DNA of 64,000 nt from Pectobacterium wasabiae CFBP 3304 (GCF_001742185.1 NZ_CP015750.1:992001-1056000); one strand, 5' to 3'; positions 50,654 through 62,806 are shown, numbered from the stretch's first letter. The notes: generated from the letters alone by a model not told the origin. Translations and numbers: made by a program.

Positions 50654-50749
50654 GTTTTAGCTCCATTCTTTATGATAGGTGTTCTTCAGGTTCAATATCC
50701 CAGAGTCTGTCAGACTATTTCGCCGTTCAGACTGTATCTACCAGTCAAA

Positions 50750-52029
50750 TCAGACAATATAGTCCATCAGTTCCTGCTCTTTTTTGCAGAGGCGGTGCCA
50801 GTCGGCAATTGGCATACGAATAACCAAACCAATTTGCCCATCCTCTTCAATCCATTCTTTTTCTATTGCCTGAAGCTGGTAAAAACGACTACGCAAGCGT
50901 CCTGCCTGCGGGGAAGATGCAAAGTATGTTGTGCGATTTCCCCGGAAAGCCGCTCAGTCAATGCCTGAAATAACAACGGAATACCGTCGCCAGTCTGTGC
51001 TGAAAGCCAGACCCGTACCGGTAGATTCTCTTCGTTGCGATCGATACGCGGAACAAAATCATCCAGCATATCGATCTTGTTCATTACCAACAGCGCAGGT
51101 ATTTCATCCGCCTCAATTTCCGCCAGTACGTCATCAACTGCCTCGATGTTCTCGTCAAGACGAGGATCGGCGGCATCAACAATGTGCAACAGCAGTGAGG
51201 CTTGACGTGTTTCCTGTAATGTAGCCTTAAACGCAGCCACCAAATCGTGGGGTAGCTGCCGGATAAAACCTACGGTATCCGCCAGCACTGTATCACCAAC
51301 ATCATCCACCTCAATGCGGCGTAATGTTGGATCCAGTGTGGCAAATAACTGATCGGCGGCATAGACGCCCGCCGATGTAATTTTGTTAAACAGCGTGGAT
51401 TTACCGGCGTTGGTATAGCCCACCAGCGAAACGGTGGGAACATCGGCACGCACCCGCGACCGACGCCCTTGTTCACGCTGTTTTTCTACCCGCTCGAGAC
51501 GAGACAGTATCTGAGAGATACGATTACGCAATAAACGGCGATCCGTTTCAAGCTGGGTTTCACCCGGGCCACGCAAACCGATACCGCCTTTCTGACGCTC
51601 AAGGTGCGTCCATCCGCGAACCAATCGGGTCGCAAGGTGACGCAACTGTGCCAGTTCTACCTGTAATTTCCCCTCGTGAGTACGCGCACGCTGGGCAAAA
51701 ATATCTAAAATCAGTCCGGTACGATCGATCACCCGACACTCGCACAAACGCTCCAGATTACGTTCCTGAGCAGGTGTCAGCGCATGATCAAACAGCACGA
51801 CAAACGCGCCAGTTTCTTTTACTGCCTGAGCAATTTCTTCGGCTTTGCCTTCCCCGACAAAATACTTGGGGTGAGGTGCCTTACGACTACCCGTAACAAC
51901 CTGCAAAGATTCAATACCGGCTGAAGAAACCAGAGATTCAAACTCTAGCAGATCGTCCGTATCTCTATCTTGCGAGAAAAAAATATGAACTAATATGGCC
52001 CGTTCACCTGATTCATAACGGTCAAACAA
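50750..52029 (-). pseudogene. hflX: ribosome-rescue GTPase HflX, frameshifted near the 3' end
   Basis: Obg-like GTPase that binds the 50S subunit and splits stalled ribosomes after heat shock. N-terminal domain with [15 protein letters not shown] and a Gly-rich linker [21 protein letters not shown]1 [10 protein letters not shown]3 DTVGF, G4 NKID. The frame breaks after ...HTLHLP: the run at 50910-50913 (plus strand) has four G where five are needed. As written, the protein ends after 388 aa with an abnormal tail. Restoring one base gives the expected [17 protein letters not shown] and a stop at 50750, 426 aa as in E. coli. The G domain is unaffected; only the C-terminal domain would be lost. 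Confidence 0.9.
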
Positions 52030-52123
52030 GCGAGTAACCTCTCAAACGAGCAAAAAACACCACAGCGAAGGAGCCGAGCGATGCGTCCAGCTCTCCCGCG
52101 CCGTGGTGAATTGACAATACGCC

Positions 52124-52423
52124 TTATTCGGCGTCATCAGCATCCTGCGACTGTTGCTGCGCAGTCGTGTTACTACCATGATAGTTGTTGCTGCCGCCAG
52201 GATTGTTGCTATGGTGAGAAACTGGGCGAGAAGGAACAACTGTAGAGATGGCATGTTTATAAACCATCTGACTGACCGTGTTTTTCAACAAAATCACGAA
52301 CTGATCGAAAGATTCGATCTGACCTTGCAGCTTAATACCGTTCACCAAATAAATCGAAACCGGAACACGTTCACGACGCAAAGCGTTCAAGAACGGATCT
52401 TGCAAAGATTGCCCCTTAGCCAT
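52124..52423 (-). CDS. hfq: RNA chaperone Hfq
   Basis: Hexameric Sm-like RNA chaperone for small-RNA regulation. 99 aa (E. coli 102). Sm1 region with [20 protein letters not shown], then [20 protein letters not shown], the Sm2 motif [14 protein letters not shown], and a Ser/Asn/Gln-rich tail ending in acidic DADDAE. The proximal-face Lys/Gln residues are kept. It is separated from miaA by 243 bases that contain an ERIC element, and from hflX by about 95 bases. Confidence 0.98.
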   Translation of the reverse strand: MAKGQSLQDPFLNALRRERVPVSIYLVNGIKLQGQIESFDQFVILLKNTVSQMVYKHAISTVVPSRPVSHHSNNPGGSNNYHGSNTTAQQQSQDADDAE

Positions 52424-52553
52424 TCTATATTTTCCTTATTTGTATGTTGTTTGTAACAAAGAACCCTATGGCTCTAAAATAACGGTGTAAAAAACTTGCA
52501 CGCTGAGACTCACCGATTGTACACAATCACCCAACCTATGCACTAACAACCTG

Positions 52554-52666
<113 letters not shown>

Positions 52667-52680
<14 letters not shown>

Positions 52681-53602
52681 TTACCTTGTCCAGTGCTTCA
52701 GTCGGTTTTTCGCTATCCAGCCAGCAGACACCATCCCAACCGCGCAGCCAGGTCATTTGCCGCTTCGCTAACTGACGCGTCGCACAAATTCCCCGATAAA
52801 CCATCTCATCGTAATCAATTTCACCGGATAAATATGACCACATCTGGCGGTAACCGACGCAACGAATAGAGGGCATATCCGTATGAAGGTCCTGCCGGGT
52901 AAACAATATCCGGGCTTCTTGCTCAAAACCCGCTGCCAACATCTGATGAAAACGCTGTTCAATTCGCTGATGCAACAATTCACGAGTCGCCGGGGCGATA
53001 GCAAACTGATAAACCTGATAGGGCAGTGCATCGCCAGACGTTTTTGTCAGCTCAGTTAAAGTGTTACCTGAAACGAAAAAAACTTCCAGTGCTCGCGAGA
53101 GTCTCTGCGGATCATTTGGATGAATCCGAGTTGCCGCTACCGGGTCGATCTCACTAAGCTGCCGATGCATCGCTTCCCAACCCATTTCTTTTGCCTGCTC
53201 TTCAATGCGCTGGCGCACGGCGGCATCGGCCGATGGCAGAGGAGAAAGTCCCTCCAGCAGCGCCTTGAAATAGAGCATCGTCCCCCCGACCAAGAGAGGA
53301 ATACGCCCGGCAGCGGTGATGTCGGCCATTTCGCGTAGCGCATCGCGGCGAAAATCGGCCGCAGAATAAGATTCAGCCGGATCGAGAATGTCGATTAACC
53401 GATGCGGTGCCAACGCCAACTCTTCCGCGCCTGGCTTCGCCGTCCCGATGTCCATGCCTTTATAGATAAGGGCGGAATCGACGCTAATCAACTCTACAGG
53501 CAAATATTCTCGTAACGCCATTGCCAATGCCGTTTTTCCTGACGCCGTCGGCCCCATGATAAAAATAGCGGGTGGCAACGACGGTTGTTCTACATCACTC
53601 AT
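52667..53602 (-). CDS. miaA: tRNA dimethylallyltransferase
   Basis: Adds the isopentenyl group to A37 of tRNAs reading codons starting with U. 311 aa. P-loop [41 protein letters not shown] and [20 protein letters not shown] are the substrate-binding motifs. It overlaps mutL by 8 bases. The last few codons fall in an ERIC element, so the C-terminus (...DKVIHFK) is probably slightly altered compared with relatives. Confidence 0.97.
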
Positions 53603-55571
53603 GCTTTAACGCCTTGATGGCATCCTGAATATCCATCATAAATAAAAGTTCAGACGGCGGCGCTTTCGCCAGTTGCGGACAAAGCCGTTCGACATCCGCC
53701 AGTAATTGTATGGCCTGAGAATGGCTCCAGTTTTCCTGCTCACTCTGCAATCGCGTTGCCATCCACGACGCTAACGCGCTAGGCTCCACCTGCTGTGCCT
53801 CAACCGTCTGATAGTTGGCCAGATAGCCTATCAGTTCAGAGATCAAGTTTTGTAAATTTTGTTGGCGCAATGGTAAAGGTACGGCACGCAACGTGGCACG
53901 CTGTGACTCAACCGATACATCAATACCAAAATGCGTCAGCAAAGCATGATGGATAGACAACACATTCAGTTCGGATTTGCTTAGCGTCAGGCGTTGCGGA
54001 ATCAGCAATGGTTGCGCCCGCAATCCCTCTTCCGGTGGCGTCAGTTGCACCACTTTCAGACAGCGTTCAGCAACGGAAAGCGACAGCATGGCTAATCCTT
54101 TATGGTACTCCAGCAGCGCGTAGCACGGCGGATATACCGTCAGCACCCGGCCAAAGCCGCTCGATTGGCTTTCCAGCGGGGACTCAACTGGCGCACGTTG
54201 CCTATTATTGTTGGCGGCAGTGTCTACGACTGTTCGCGTCAATGCGACATCATGCAATATCACAGGTGAGCCAGCGGTATCTGCCGACACGGCAATATTA
54301 GGCAGCTCGTCAGATGATTGTAGGCTATCTGCTGGTTGCAGCAGCGCCTTATATAATTCGCCCTGCTTTTTCTGATACGGATTCTCCGGCTGATAGCCAG
54401 AATAGGCCGCTTCTCGTGCCTGACCAGTACGCGGCGTTTTTTCCCCAGCCAATGATGACTTTTCAGCACGCGATGGCTGGGCAAAATGATTTTCGCCTGC
54501 GGCAGGACGATTTTCCTGCTGCCACTGTACGGTTTTCCCGGTTTCTGGCTCTGTTATGCCAAGCCCCGGCGCGGATGCCTGCTGTAGAACGGACATCACG
54601 GCCTGATAGATAAAATCATGCACCAGCCGAGCCTGATGGAACCGCACCTCATGCTTAGCGGGATGAACGTTAACATCCACCTGATGCGGGTCGATCTCCA
54701 GATACAGGACATAAGCAGGCTGCTGATCGTCACTAAGCTGATCCTGATAAGCCTGCCGGATGGCATGATTAATCAGTCGATCGCGCATCATGCGCTGGTT
54801 CACGTAGCAATACTGCATGTCAGGCAGTTGTTTGGCACCAACCGGATCGGCAACCCAGCCATGAATCGTGAGATCATCATGCTGCCATGACACCGCCAAC
54901 GCATGCTGCAAGAAGGTCGCACCGCAGATAGTGCCCAAACGGCGTTCATACTGGCTTTTATCTGGTGCCGCACGATACTGCCGCATCAACTTACCGTTAT
55001 GATGCAGCGTGATGGCGACATCAAAACGCGCCAGCGCAATACGGCGGACAACCTCATCAATATGGGTGAATTCGGTTTTCTCGGTACGCATAAATTTACG
55101 GCGAGCAGGCGTGTTATAAAACAGATCCAGCACTTCCAGCGTGGTGCCCACAGGGTGGGCAGCGGGTTTAACCGTTACCGCCATGTCGCGCCCTTCGGCG
55201 TAGGCCTGCCAAGCCTCGGACTGTTCGGCAGTGCGTGATGTCAGAGTTAGACGGGAGACGGAACTGATACTCGCCAGCGCTTCGCCGCGAAAACCCATGC
55301 TGACGATCGCTTCCAGATCGTCGAGCGTGGTAATTTTACTGGTCGCATGACGTGCTAGCGCCAGCGTTAGCTCATCCTTTCCGATACCAGAACCATTGTC
55401 ACGAATACGGATCAGCTTTGCACCGCCGCGTTCAATGTCGATATCAATCCGAGTCGCCCCTGCATCCAGACTGTTTTCCACCAGTTCCTTCACGACCGAA
55501 GCCGGACGCTCGACCACTTCTCCGGCGGCAATCTGGTTAGCCAACTGCGGTGGCAACACCTGAATCGGCAT
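53595..55571 (-). CDS. mutL: DNA mismatch repair protein MutL
   Basis: GHKL ATPase that couples MutS to MutH and UvrD in mismatch repair. 658 aa, longer than E. coli MutL (615), with the extra length in the non-conserved Gln/Ser-rich linker about residues 340-450. ATPase motifs: [30 protein letters not shown] and [13 protein letters not shown]. The C-terminal dimerisation domain is intact. It lies between amiB (51-base gap) and miaA. Confidence 0.97.
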   Translation of the reverse strand: MPIQVLPPQLANQIAAGEVVERPASVVKELVENSLDAGATRIDIDIERGGAKLIRIRDNGSGIGKDELTLALARHATSKITTLDDLEAIVSMGFRGEALASISSVSRLTLTSRTAEQSEAWQAYAEGRDMAVTVKPAAHPVGTTLEVLDLFYNTPARRKFMRTEKTEFTHIDEVVRRIALARFDVAITLHHNGKLMRQYRAAPDKSQYERRLGTICGATFLQHALAVSWQHDDLTIHGWVADPVGAKQLPDMQYCYVNQRMMRDRLINHAIRQAYQDQLSDDQQPAYVLYLEIDPHQVDVNVHPAKHEVRFHQARLVHDFIYQAVMSVLQQASAPGLGITEPETGKTVQWQQENRPAAGENHFAQPSRAEKSSLAGEKTPRTGQAREAAYSGYQPENPYQKKQGELYKALLQPADSLQSSDELPNIAVSADTAGSPVILHDVALTRTVVDTAANNNRQRAPVESPLESQSSGFGRVLTVYPPCYALLEYHKGLAMLSLSVAERCLKVVQLTPPEEGLRAQPLLIPQRLTLSKSELNVLSIHHALLTHFGIDVSVESQRATLRAVPLPLRQQNLQNLISELIGYLANYQTVEAQQVEPSALASWMATRLQSEQENWSHSQAIQLLADVERLCPQLAKAPPSELLFMMDIQDAIKALKHE

Positions 55572-55622
55572 GGCGTATCCCTCTTACTATCCTCAATCTA
55601 TCGACATCATCAGCATGAAGAA

Positions 55623-57284
55623 TCAGGCAGACGGTATAATCAGCGTTTGCCCCAGTTGTACCGAACCGGAACGCAGATTATTCACCTGTTGAATCTCTTT
55701 CATACTGACACCGTAACGGGCAGCGATCGCACTCAGGCTATCACCCTTCACGACCTTATGCTTCACCGGTGCTGCCTTTTTGGACGCTGGCGTTGACGCC
55801 GTCTGTTTCGTCCCGGTAGCCGGAATATTCAGGCGCTGTCCAACCCAGACAATATCCTTGTTCAGCTTATTCACGTCACGCATAGCCGCGAGGCTGACGC
55901 CATAACGTCGGGCAATAGAAGACAGTGTTTCGCCACGCGCAACAGTATGGCGCGTGGCACCTAGACTCGCTTTCGCCGCAGTTACATTACCACCCGACAT
56001 TGCTCTATCATTTTCCGCCGCCTGTAGTGGCCGGCTTTCCTGCTTTGGGAGCGATTGCATCGGGTGCGTCTGGAAGTAGCTTCTCAGCCCCTGATAAATC
56101 GCATTGGCGATTTTTTCCTGGTAGTCGTTGCTCCCTAACAGCCGCTCTTCCGAGAGATTAGTGATAAACCCAGTTTCCACCAGCAGAGAGGGAATATCCG
56201 GCGAGCGCAGTACACCCAAGCTGGCATGCTCTGGCCGCCGTTTATGCAAGCCTCCGACACGCTGGAGCTCACGCAGCACCTTGGTCGCCACATCATACCC
56301 AACGCGCTGGGAGTGACCAAATTGCAGATCCAGCACCGCCTGGCTAAGGTAAGGATCGGCACCGCTGTTCGCCAGCAAATCCCCCGCACCGCCCAATAAT
56401 TCAGACTGTTTCTCGTGCTGTTCCAGCCAGTTCGCCATTTCACTATTCGCACGACGGTTGGATAGCACCCAAACCGAGGCACCTTTAGCATTGCGGTTCG
56501 GCGCAGCATCGGCGTGGATCGACACTAACAGGTTCGCGCCCTGCTTACGCGCCACGTCCGAACGCCCCATGACGGAAATAAAGTAGTCGCCGTCGCGCGT
56601 TAATACGCCTTTAAAGGCGGGATCGTTATTCAGCAAAGCTTGCAGCTTACGAGCGATAGAAATGGTGACATTTTTCTCTCGCAGCCCGTTCGTGCCAATC
56701 GCACCGGGATCTTGCCCACCGTGACCAGCATCAATCGCCACAACAACGCGCTCATTACTCTGCCGAGCTGGCGATGACGAACCGCCGCTCACGACGACCG
56801 TCGGCTTGTTGGTAAACGGATTCTTTGCGGGTTCTGCCGGCACACTATTTTGCTGTCGTGAAACAGCAGGCGTGGGGGCTTGCGCCGTTTTCGCTTTGTC
56901 ACCCGTGATGGTGAAAACGACAACGTAACCCGAACCTTCTTTTTGTGTAACCGCTCGCGTTTTGGCCGCCTGCGTTAAATCCAGCACCAAACGCAGGCTT
57001 TGTGCATCCTGCGCATTGCTGGTTCGCACGCGCTTAATCAGATTCTGCCCGCTGAAATCCAACGGCAGCCCCTGAATGACGCCACTCTGACGAATATCAA
57101 TCACCACTCTGGCAGGGTTGCTGAGCGGAAAAAAAGCATAAATCGGCTGGCCGCTAAAGCTCAGTCGCACCGTGGCTTGGCCTGACGCATTATCCACCTT
57201 GATATCAGACAGATTGGCGGCCCACGCCGATCCCGCAAGCAATAGCCATACGCCGATGAACAGCTTAACCATACGACTCATCAT
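55623..57284 (-). CDS. amiB: N-acetylmuramoyl-L-alanine amidase AmiB
   Basis: Septal murein amidase activated by EnvC for daughter-cell separation. 553 aa, with signal peptide ([15 protein letters not shown]), an N-terminal AMIN domain, the Zn amidase domain ([20 protein letters not shown] with His/Glu ligands, SIHADAAPN, and ETGFITN), then two C-terminal LysM repeats ([20 protein letters not shown] and [20 protein letters not shown]). E. coli AmiB is shorter (445 aa); the second LysM and linker account for much of the difference. Its start overlaps the tsaE stop (ATGA). Confidence 0.96.
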   Translation of the reverse strand: MMSRMVKLFIGVWLLLAGSAWAANLSDIKVDNASGQATVRLSFSGQPIYAFFPLSNPARVVIDIRQSGVIQGLPLDFSGQNLIKRVRTSNAQDAQSLRLVLDLTQAAKTRAVTQKEGSGYVVVFTITGDKAKTAQAPTPAVSRQQNSVPAEPAKNPFTNKPTVVVSGGSSSPARQSNERVVVAIDAGHGGQDPGAIGTNGLREKNVTISIARKLQALLNNDPAFKGVLTRDGDYFISVMGRSDVARKQGANLLVSIHADAAPNRNAKGASVWVLSNRRANSEMANWLEQHEKQSELLGGAGDLLANSGADPYLSQAVLDLQFGHSQRVGYDVATKVLRELQRVGGLHKRRPEHASLGVLRSPDIPSLLVETGFITNLSEERLLGSNDYQEKIANAIYQGLRSYFQTHPMQSLPKQESRPLQAAENDRAMSGGNVTAAKASLGATRHTVARGETLSSIARRYGVSLAAMRDVNKLNKDIVWVGQRLNIPATGTKQTASTPASKKAAPVKHKVVKGDSLSAIAARYGVSMKEIQQVNNLRSGSVQLGQTLIIPSA

Positions 57285-57763
57285 GATTCTGTTGTTCCTG
57301 GCTGAAGAGAAAAACGTTGTAACATCGCGTCTCCCGTAGCAGAGACAGCGGACAGTTCAGCCTGTCGGCCCTCATCCTGATAGCGCAAATGCAGTTCGAT
57401 ATCCGCATCGGGCAGCACGCCAGCGCCCTGCTGCGGCCACTCAATCAGACAGATGGCATCCTGCGTCAGGTAATCCCGAATCCCCATAAACTCCAACTCT
57501 TCCGGGTCGGCCAGTCGATAGAGATCAAAGTGGTAAACAGCCAGTGGGGACAACGTATAAGGTTCCACCAACGTATAAGTAGGACTTTTGACATTGCCTT
57601 GGTGACCGCGCGCCTGTAGGAAGCCGCGACTAAACGTCGTTTTCCCCGCGCCGAGATCGCCATAAAGATGGATCACACAAGCACCGTCACAGGCTTTCGC
57701 CAGCGCAGTGCCTAATGAAATGGTTGCTGCCTCATCAGGCAGAAGTAAGACTATTTTTTTCAT
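57281..57763 (-). CDS. tsaE: tRNA threonylcarbamoyladenosine synthesis ATPase TsaE
   Basis: ATPase needed with TsaB, TsaC and TsaD for the t6A37 modification of tRNAs. 160 aa. Walker [31 protein letters not shown] and [19 protein letters not shown] are family marks. Coupled to amiB by a 4-base overlap, with nnr 39 bases upstream. Confidence 0.96.
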   Translation of the reverse strand: MKKIVLLLPDEAATISLGTALAKACDGACVIHLYGDLGAGKTTFSRGFLQARGHQGNVKSPTYTLVEPYTLSPLAVYHFDLYRLADPEELEFMGIRDYLTQDAICLIEWPQQGAGVLPDADIELHLRYQDEGRQAELSAVSATGDAMLQRFSLQPGTTES

Positions 57764-57802
57764 TCTATTGTTCTAAAAACATAAGTTCTAAAAACATCGG
57801 CG

Positions 57803-59335
57803 CTAAAAAAACACCCGATCAGGATTCACATATCGGAACAGCACGGGCAATAAATCGGTTGCCAGCATACCCCGGGTACCACGTCGCGTTGCCAGCCAGT
57901 CGGCCGCCGCACCGTGTACGACACATCCTGCACAAGCCGCATCATACAGCGAGAGCTTTTGCGCTAGCAAACCACCGACAATACCCGATAGCACATCACC
58001 CATGCCACCCGTCGCCATGCCAGAGTTTCCCACATCAGCAATAGCCACCTCTTCTTGCTGGCTGGCAATCACCGTTCCCGCACCTTTTAATACAACAACG
58101 CCGCCATAGCGTTTTACCAGCTTTGTGGCCGCAAGTAAGCGATCACTTTCAATATCAGATACGCGGCAATTCAGTAAACGTGCTGCCTCGCCGGGATGAG
58201 GTGTCAGCACGCGATTCTGCCGCTTATGCGGATTGATTGCCAGCAGGTTAAGTGCATCCGCATCCCATAACATGGGTTTGTTACAATTTTCTGTCAGACG
58301 CAGTGCGTTTTTACCCCATTCATCCTGCCCTAAACCAGGCCCAATCACCACGACATCGGCCCACTCCACCCCCTGTCGCAGCGTATCTGTCGTCAATTCT
58401 TGCACCATCAGCTCAGGTCGAGCCGTTAAAAACGCCGATTGATACTGTTTGTGAGTAAGTACTCGCACTAGGCCTGCGCCGCTGTGCAGCGCCGCATCGG
58501 CAGCCATCAGTACCGCACCGCCTAAGCCCACGTTGCCCCCAACCACCAACAACCTGCCGTTATCTCCTTTATGTTGTCCGGCAGGACGAGGCGTCAACCA
58601 TTCGGGAAGCTGTGCCGCAGTCAGCCGCCGGATCGGCGCGTTTTGGTTATCCAGCCACGTCTGCAACCCTAGCGAGTGATAATGCAATGTCCCGACTCGT
58701 TCACGCGCGCGGCCAGTCAGTAGCCCCGGCTTCAGCGCGATAAACGTCACTGTCTGTGACGCACAGATCGCAACGCCCACACAGGCACCGGTTTCGGCAT
58801 GTAAGCCAGAGGGAATATCCAATGAAACAATGGGAGCGGGATAGGCATTTGCCTGCATCATTAACGCGGCATAGGGTGCACGCGGTGCAGCGGAAAGGCC
58901 GGTTCCCAGTAGACCATCCACAATGAGATCGATCCCGTCCGGCCACGGCGTATTACCATCCTGCGCACTAACATCTTGAACACGACCGCCCTGCTCCAGC
59001 CAGCGTTGTCGAGCAAGACGGGCATCATCAGGCAGCGGTTTATCGCTGGTGCAGGCAACAACATCCACTTCAATGCCCGCCGCCAGCGCCAAACTGGCGA
59101 CCACATACCCATCGCCACCGTTATTACCGTGTCCAGCCAGCACTCGCCAACGTCGGGCTGAGGGATAGCATTGGCGGGCCACGTGAAATGCAGCGTCTCC
59201 CGCACGCTGCATCAGATCCCACAATGAAAGCCCTGATTCACGAGCTGCACCGGCCTCTTCACGGCGCACCCACTCAGCGTAGAACACCGAATCGGGCAAA
59301 TCATCCTCTCGTTTCCGATCGTGACCCGTCATCAT
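57803..59335 (-). CDS. nnr: bifunctional NAD(P)H-hydrate epimerase/dehydratase
   Basis: Repairs NAD(P)H damaged by hydration: an N-terminal YjeF_N epimerase domain (GHGNNGGDGYVVASLAL, then DGLLGTGL and SLDIPSGL) fused to a C-terminal ribokinase-like dehydratase domain (HKGDNGRLLVVGGNVG, TPHPGEAARLLN, VVLKGAGTV and GNSGMATGGMGDVLSGI). 510 aa (E. coli 515). GTG/ATG starts at 59335 and 59332 are adjacent. Divergent from queG. Confidence 0.96.
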   Translation of the reverse strand: MMTGHDRKREDDLPDSVFYAEWVRREEAGAARESGLSLWDLMQRAGDAAFHVARQCYPSARRWRVLAGHGNNGGDGYVVASLALAAGIEVDVVACTSDKPLPDDARLARQRWLEQGGRVQDVSAQDGNTPWPDGIDLIVDGLLGTGLSAAPRAPYAALMMQANAYPAPIVSLDIPSGLHAETGACVGVAICASQTVTFIALKPGLLTGRARERVGTLHYHSLGLQTWLDNQNAPIRRLTAAQLPEWLTPRPAGQHKGDNGRLLVVGGNVGLGGAVLMAADAALHSGAGLVRVLTHKQYQSAFLTARPELMVQELTTDTLRQGVEWADVVVIGPGLGQDEWGKNALRLTENCNKPMLWDADALNLLAINPHKRQNRVLTPHPGEAARLLNCRVSDIESDRLLAATKLVKRYGGVVVLKGAGTVIASQQEEVAIADVGNSGMATGGMGDVLSGIVGGLLAQKLSLYDAACAGCVVHGAAADWLATRRGTRGMLATDLLPVLFRYVNPDRVFF

Positions 59336-59477
59336 TTGCTCTTAGTTTTCATTACAATGACTTAAAATTAGCAAGCAACCGGAACGACCGCCAGCATTCC
59401 GTACCTGTGCGCAAACATCGGTTCCGCAACGCGGATATGGTAACATCACTACGTCTTGTTTATTTTTGCGGCCCATC

Positions 59478-60617
59478 ATGTCATACCCCTACGATCTCAA
59501 CGAATTAGCGCAACACATCAAACAATGGGGACAGGCATTGGGGTTTCAGCAGGTCGGCATCTGCGACACCGACCTGTCCGCAGAAGAGCCTCGGCTTCAA
59601 GCTTGGCTGGATAAGCAATATCACGGGGAAATGGACTGGATGGCGCGTCATGGCATGCTACGAGCGCGTCCGCACGAACTTTTGCCTGGCACGCTGCGCG
59701 TCATTAGCGTTCGTATGAATTATCTTCCCGCCAAAGCCGCGTTCGCCAGTACCTTAAAGAACCCAGAACTCGGCTACGTCAGCCGTTATGCGCTAGGTCG
59801 TGATTACCACAAGCTGTTACGCCAGCGCTTGAAAAAGCTTGGCGATCAGATTCAGGAATACTGCGGCGAATTGAATTTTCGCCCCTTCGTCGATTCCGCA
59901 CCGATCATGGAACGCCCTTTGGCTGCAAAAGCCGGGCTTGGCTGGGTTGGTAAACACTCACTAATTTTAAACCGAGAAGCAGGTTCCTGGTTCTTTCTCG
60001 GTGAACTGCTGATCGATCTGCCTCTGCCCGTCGATCGACCTCAAGAAGAACAGTGTGGTCGCTGTGTCGCCTGCATGACCACCTGCCCAACAGGCGCGAT
60101 TGTCGCCCCTTATACCGTCGATGCTCGCCGCTGTATTTCCTACCTGACCATCGAATTGGAAGGCCCGATACCTGAAGAATTCCGTCCGCTGATGGGCAAT
60201 CGCATCTATGGTTGCGATGACTGTCAGCTTATTTGCCCGTGGAATCGATTTTCACAACTCACCGACGAGGCTGATTTCAGCCCGCGTGCCGCGCTGCATA
60301 CGCCGGAGTTGTTGCTGTTATTTGGCTGGAATGAAGAGAAATTTCTACGGATTACGGAAGGATCGCCGATCCGGCGCATCGGCCATCTCCGCTGGCTACG
60401 CAATATTGCAGTCGCACTGGGCAATGCCCCCTATCAGGATAGTATCGTGCTGGCATTGCAAACTCGTCTGGGTGAAAGCGAATTGTTGGATGAACATATC
60501 CACTGGGCGATCCGCCAGCAGTTGGCACGCCGCGCATCATTGGAAATTGACGTCCAATCCACACAGAAAAAACGACTTATTCGTGCAGTGGAGAAAGGAT
60601 TACCGCGCGATGCATGA
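59478..60617 (+). CDS. queG: epoxyqueuosine reductase
   Basis: Cobalamin- and [4Fe-4S]-dependent last step of queuosine synthesis in tRNA. 379 aa, as in E. coli. Two cluster motifs: CGRCVACMTTCPTGAIV and CDDCQLICPWNRF; N-terminal YHGEMDWMARHGMLRARP and RDYHKLLRQRLKKL are typical. ATG 59478 fits the family (a TTG four codons upstream is in frame). Followed by about 500 bases of non-coding sequence. Confidence 0.97.
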   Translation: MSYPYDLNELAQHIKQWGQALGFQQVGICDTDLSAEEPRLQAWLDKQYHGEMDWMARHGMLRARPHELLPGTLRVISVRMNYLPAKAAFASTLKNPELGYVSRYALGRDYHKLLRQRLKKLGDQIQEYCGELNFRPFVDSAPIMERPLAAKAGLGWVGKHSLILNREAGSWFFLGELLIDLPLPVDRPQEEQCGRCVACMTTCPTGAIVAPYTVDARRCISYLTIELEGPIPEEFRPLMGNRIYGCDDCQLICPWNRFSQLTDEADFSPRAALHTPELLLLFGWNEEKFLRITEGSPIRRIGHLRWLRNIAVALGNAPYQDSIVLALQTRLGESELLDEHIHWAIRQQLARRASLEIDVQSTQKKRLIRAVEKGLPRDA

Positions 60618-61114
60618 GCCGTTCAAACCGTTGCCATCAGTTTGTCGCACGCGCTGTGAATAAATAAAAAAAGTCGTTGCCAATCAACCGTCACAAAAAG
60701 TACAAGCGATCGTTATAACGTTTTATAAGTAAATTTTATGAATAAATATCAATAAGATACTCTACTATATTTTATCAACAATATAGGGGGGTTAATAAAT
60801 AACCAACAGACAGCCTGTGGATAAGTCTGTTAAGAAGAATATGATTTTTTGTATTAACTGATAAAAAACGATGTGAATTGAGGTAACGCTAGTGCTCTAA
60901 ATACGACGTTGTGAAGACAGCAAAAAAACAGGCCACAGCATAGAGCGGCCAGCATTATGAATTTCTTATTGTCCCTTGGCAAGGGCTGAGATCTAATTTT
61001 TACGATCGAAATGACGGCGACGCCTCTTTTATGAGACATCGCCGGGCAAAAAGTTAAGATCGTCGTCAGAGAAACAGAAGTGTGATAAATGTCTCCCTCT
61101 CCCCCAGATCGATA
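60618..61114. other. queG-ahpF intergenic region
   Basis: About 497 AT-rich bases between convergent genes. Contains a G6 run at 60785-60790, and a weak stem CGGCGA/TCGCCG (61015-61044) near the ahpF end. A 61-codon minus-strand ORF (60854-61039) has a hydrophobic stretch but no family, ribosome site or conservation evidence. Nothing else is recognised. Confidence 0.45.
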
Positions 61115-62677
61115 CTACGCACGCGTTCTAATCAGATAATCAAAGGCGCTCAAGGACGCTTTTGCTCCTTCGCCCGTCGCGATGATGATCTGTTTGTACG
61201 GCACCGTCGTACAGTCACCAGCAGCAAAGACCCCTTTCACGCTGGTTTCACACTTGGCATCGATCTCAATTTCACCAATGCGGTTTCTGGCGATCGTACC
61301 TTCCAGCCAGTGAGTGTTAGGCAACAGACCGATTTGCACGAAGATCCCTTCCAGCGGTAAATCGTGTACCGTATCAGTAATACGGTCTTTGTAGCTCAGC
61401 CCCGTTACCTTCTGTCCGTCGCCTTTCACTTCTGTGGTTTGCGCATTCAGAATAATGTCGACGTTCGGCAGGCTACGCACTTTCTCCTGCAATACCGAAT
61501 CCGCTTTCAGCTCCGGTGCAAACTCAAGCAGTGTGACATGTTTCACCACGCCGGCCAGATCGATAGCCGCTTCTACGCCAGAGTTTCCGCCACCAATCAC
61601 CGCAACGTGCTTGCCTTTAAACAGCGGACCATCGCAGTGCGGACAATACGTTACGCCACGCGTCCGGTACTGTTCTTCGCCGGGCACATTCATGTTTCTC
61701 CAGCGTGCGCCAGTCGCAATGATCACACTACGCGCTTTCAGCGTCGCACCGGATACGGTAATCACCTGGTGCGGTTTACCCGGTTCGTTACTAGGGATTA
61801 AAGCCTCTGCACTCTGCGCATCGATCACATCGACATCATAGTCATCAACATGGCTTTTCAACGCGGTTGCCAGCTTTGCGCCTTCCGTTTTCGGCACAGA
61901 AATGTAGTTTTCGATATCAACAGTATCCAGTACCTGGCCACCAAAGCGTTCGCCGACCAACCCGGTGCGAATACCTTTACGCGCCGAATAGACCGCCGCT
62001 GCCGCTCCTGCCGGGCCGCTACCGATAATTAACACATCATAGACGTCACGTTGGTTCAGCTTCTCAACCTGTTTAGCACCTGCGCCAGTATCAATTTTAG
62101 TCACAATTTCAGCAAGGCTCGTCCGCCCTTGGCTGAAGTGTTCGCCGTTCAGGAAAACGGTGGGAACGCCCATGACATTACGGCTTTGAATCTCATCCTG
62201 GAACGCGCCGCCGTCAATTGCGGTATGGGTGATATTTGGGTTCAACACCACCATTAAATTCAGCGCCTGCACCACGTCCGGGCAGTTGTGGCAGGACAGC
62301 GAATAATACGTTTCAAAGTGGAATGAACCGTCAAGGTTACGGATTTGATCGAGTAATTCTTTCGCTTCTTTCGACGGATGCCCACCCACCTGCAATAACG
62401 CCAGAATCAGGGAGGTAAATTCATGTCCCATCGGCGCACCGGCAAAACGCGGACCGCTTTGGGAATCTGGATTGGTAATCAGGAATGAAGGCTTACGGAC
62501 TGCTAGCTCATTCTTTTCAATGAAACTCACCCGTTCGGACAGCTCGGCGATCTCAGTCAGCAAGGTTCTGACTTCAGCAGATTTCGCGGAGTCATCCAGA
62601 GTCGCAATCAACTCAACAGGTTTGGTTAATTTTTCCAGATAGGCTTTCAACTGGACTTTCATCGTATTGTCGAGCAT
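61115..62677 (-). CDS. ahpF: alkyl hydroperoxide reductase subunit F
   Basis: FAD/NADH-dependent disulfide reductase that regenerates AhpC. 520 aa (E. coli 521). The N-terminal thioredoxin-like tandem domain has the redox pair SCHNCPDV. The thioredoxin-reductase-like part has the FAD motif [19 protein letters not shown], the CPHCDGPL disulfide and the NAD motif [10 protein letters not shown]. Downstream of ahpC in one unit with an attenuator-like stem between them. Confidence 0.97.
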   Translation of the reverse strand: MLDNTMKVQLKAYLEKLTKPVELIATLDDSAKSAEVRTLLTEIAELSERVSFIEKNELAVRKPSFLITNPDSQSGPRFAGAPMGHEFTSLILALLQVGGHPSKEAKELLDQIRNLDGSFHFETYYSLSCHNCPDVVQALNLMVVLNPNITHTAIDGGAFQDEIQSRNVMGVPTVFLNGEHFSQGRTSLAEIVTKIDTGAGAKQVEKLNQRDVYDVLIIGSGPAGAAAAVYSARKGIRTGLVGERFGGQVLDTVDIENYISVPKTEGAKLATALKSHVDDYDVDVIDAQSAEALIPSNEPGKPHQVITVSGATLKARSVIIATGARWRNMNVPGEEQYRTRGVTYCPHCDGPLFKGKHVAVIGGGNSGVEAAIDLAGVVKHVTLLEFAPELKADSVLQEKVRSLPNVDIILNAQTTEVKGDGQKVTGLSYKDRITDTVHDLPLEGIFVQIGLLPNTHWLEGTIARNRIGEIEIDAKCETSVKGVFAAGDCTTVPYKQIIIATGEGAKASLSAFDYLIRTRA

Positions 62678-62750
62678 CGGTCGTCCTTAATTAGGCAAGT
62701 GGGTACAAAGACAAAGTCATGCGGAGTTCTGGCCCCAAAAAACCGGACCA

Positions 62751-62775
62751 GAAAAATCGGGTGCAATGCACCCGA
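62751..62775 (-). terminator. attenuating terminator between ahpC and ahpF
   Basis: On the minus strand TCGGGTGC pairs with GCACCCGA (62768-62775 with 62757-62764), loop ATT, followed by TTTTT. Position in the ahpC-ahpF gap suggests partial termination, giving more AhpC than AhpF. Confidence 0.82.
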
Positions 62776-62806
62776 CAAAAACAACCATATTTTCCGAGGT
62801 ATTAGC

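Noticed and set aside
60854..61039. A 61-codon minus-strand ORF with a hydrophobic stretch
   Set aside because: No ribosome site, no known family, and it lies in AT-rich non-coding DNA; the hydrophobic segment alone is not enough.
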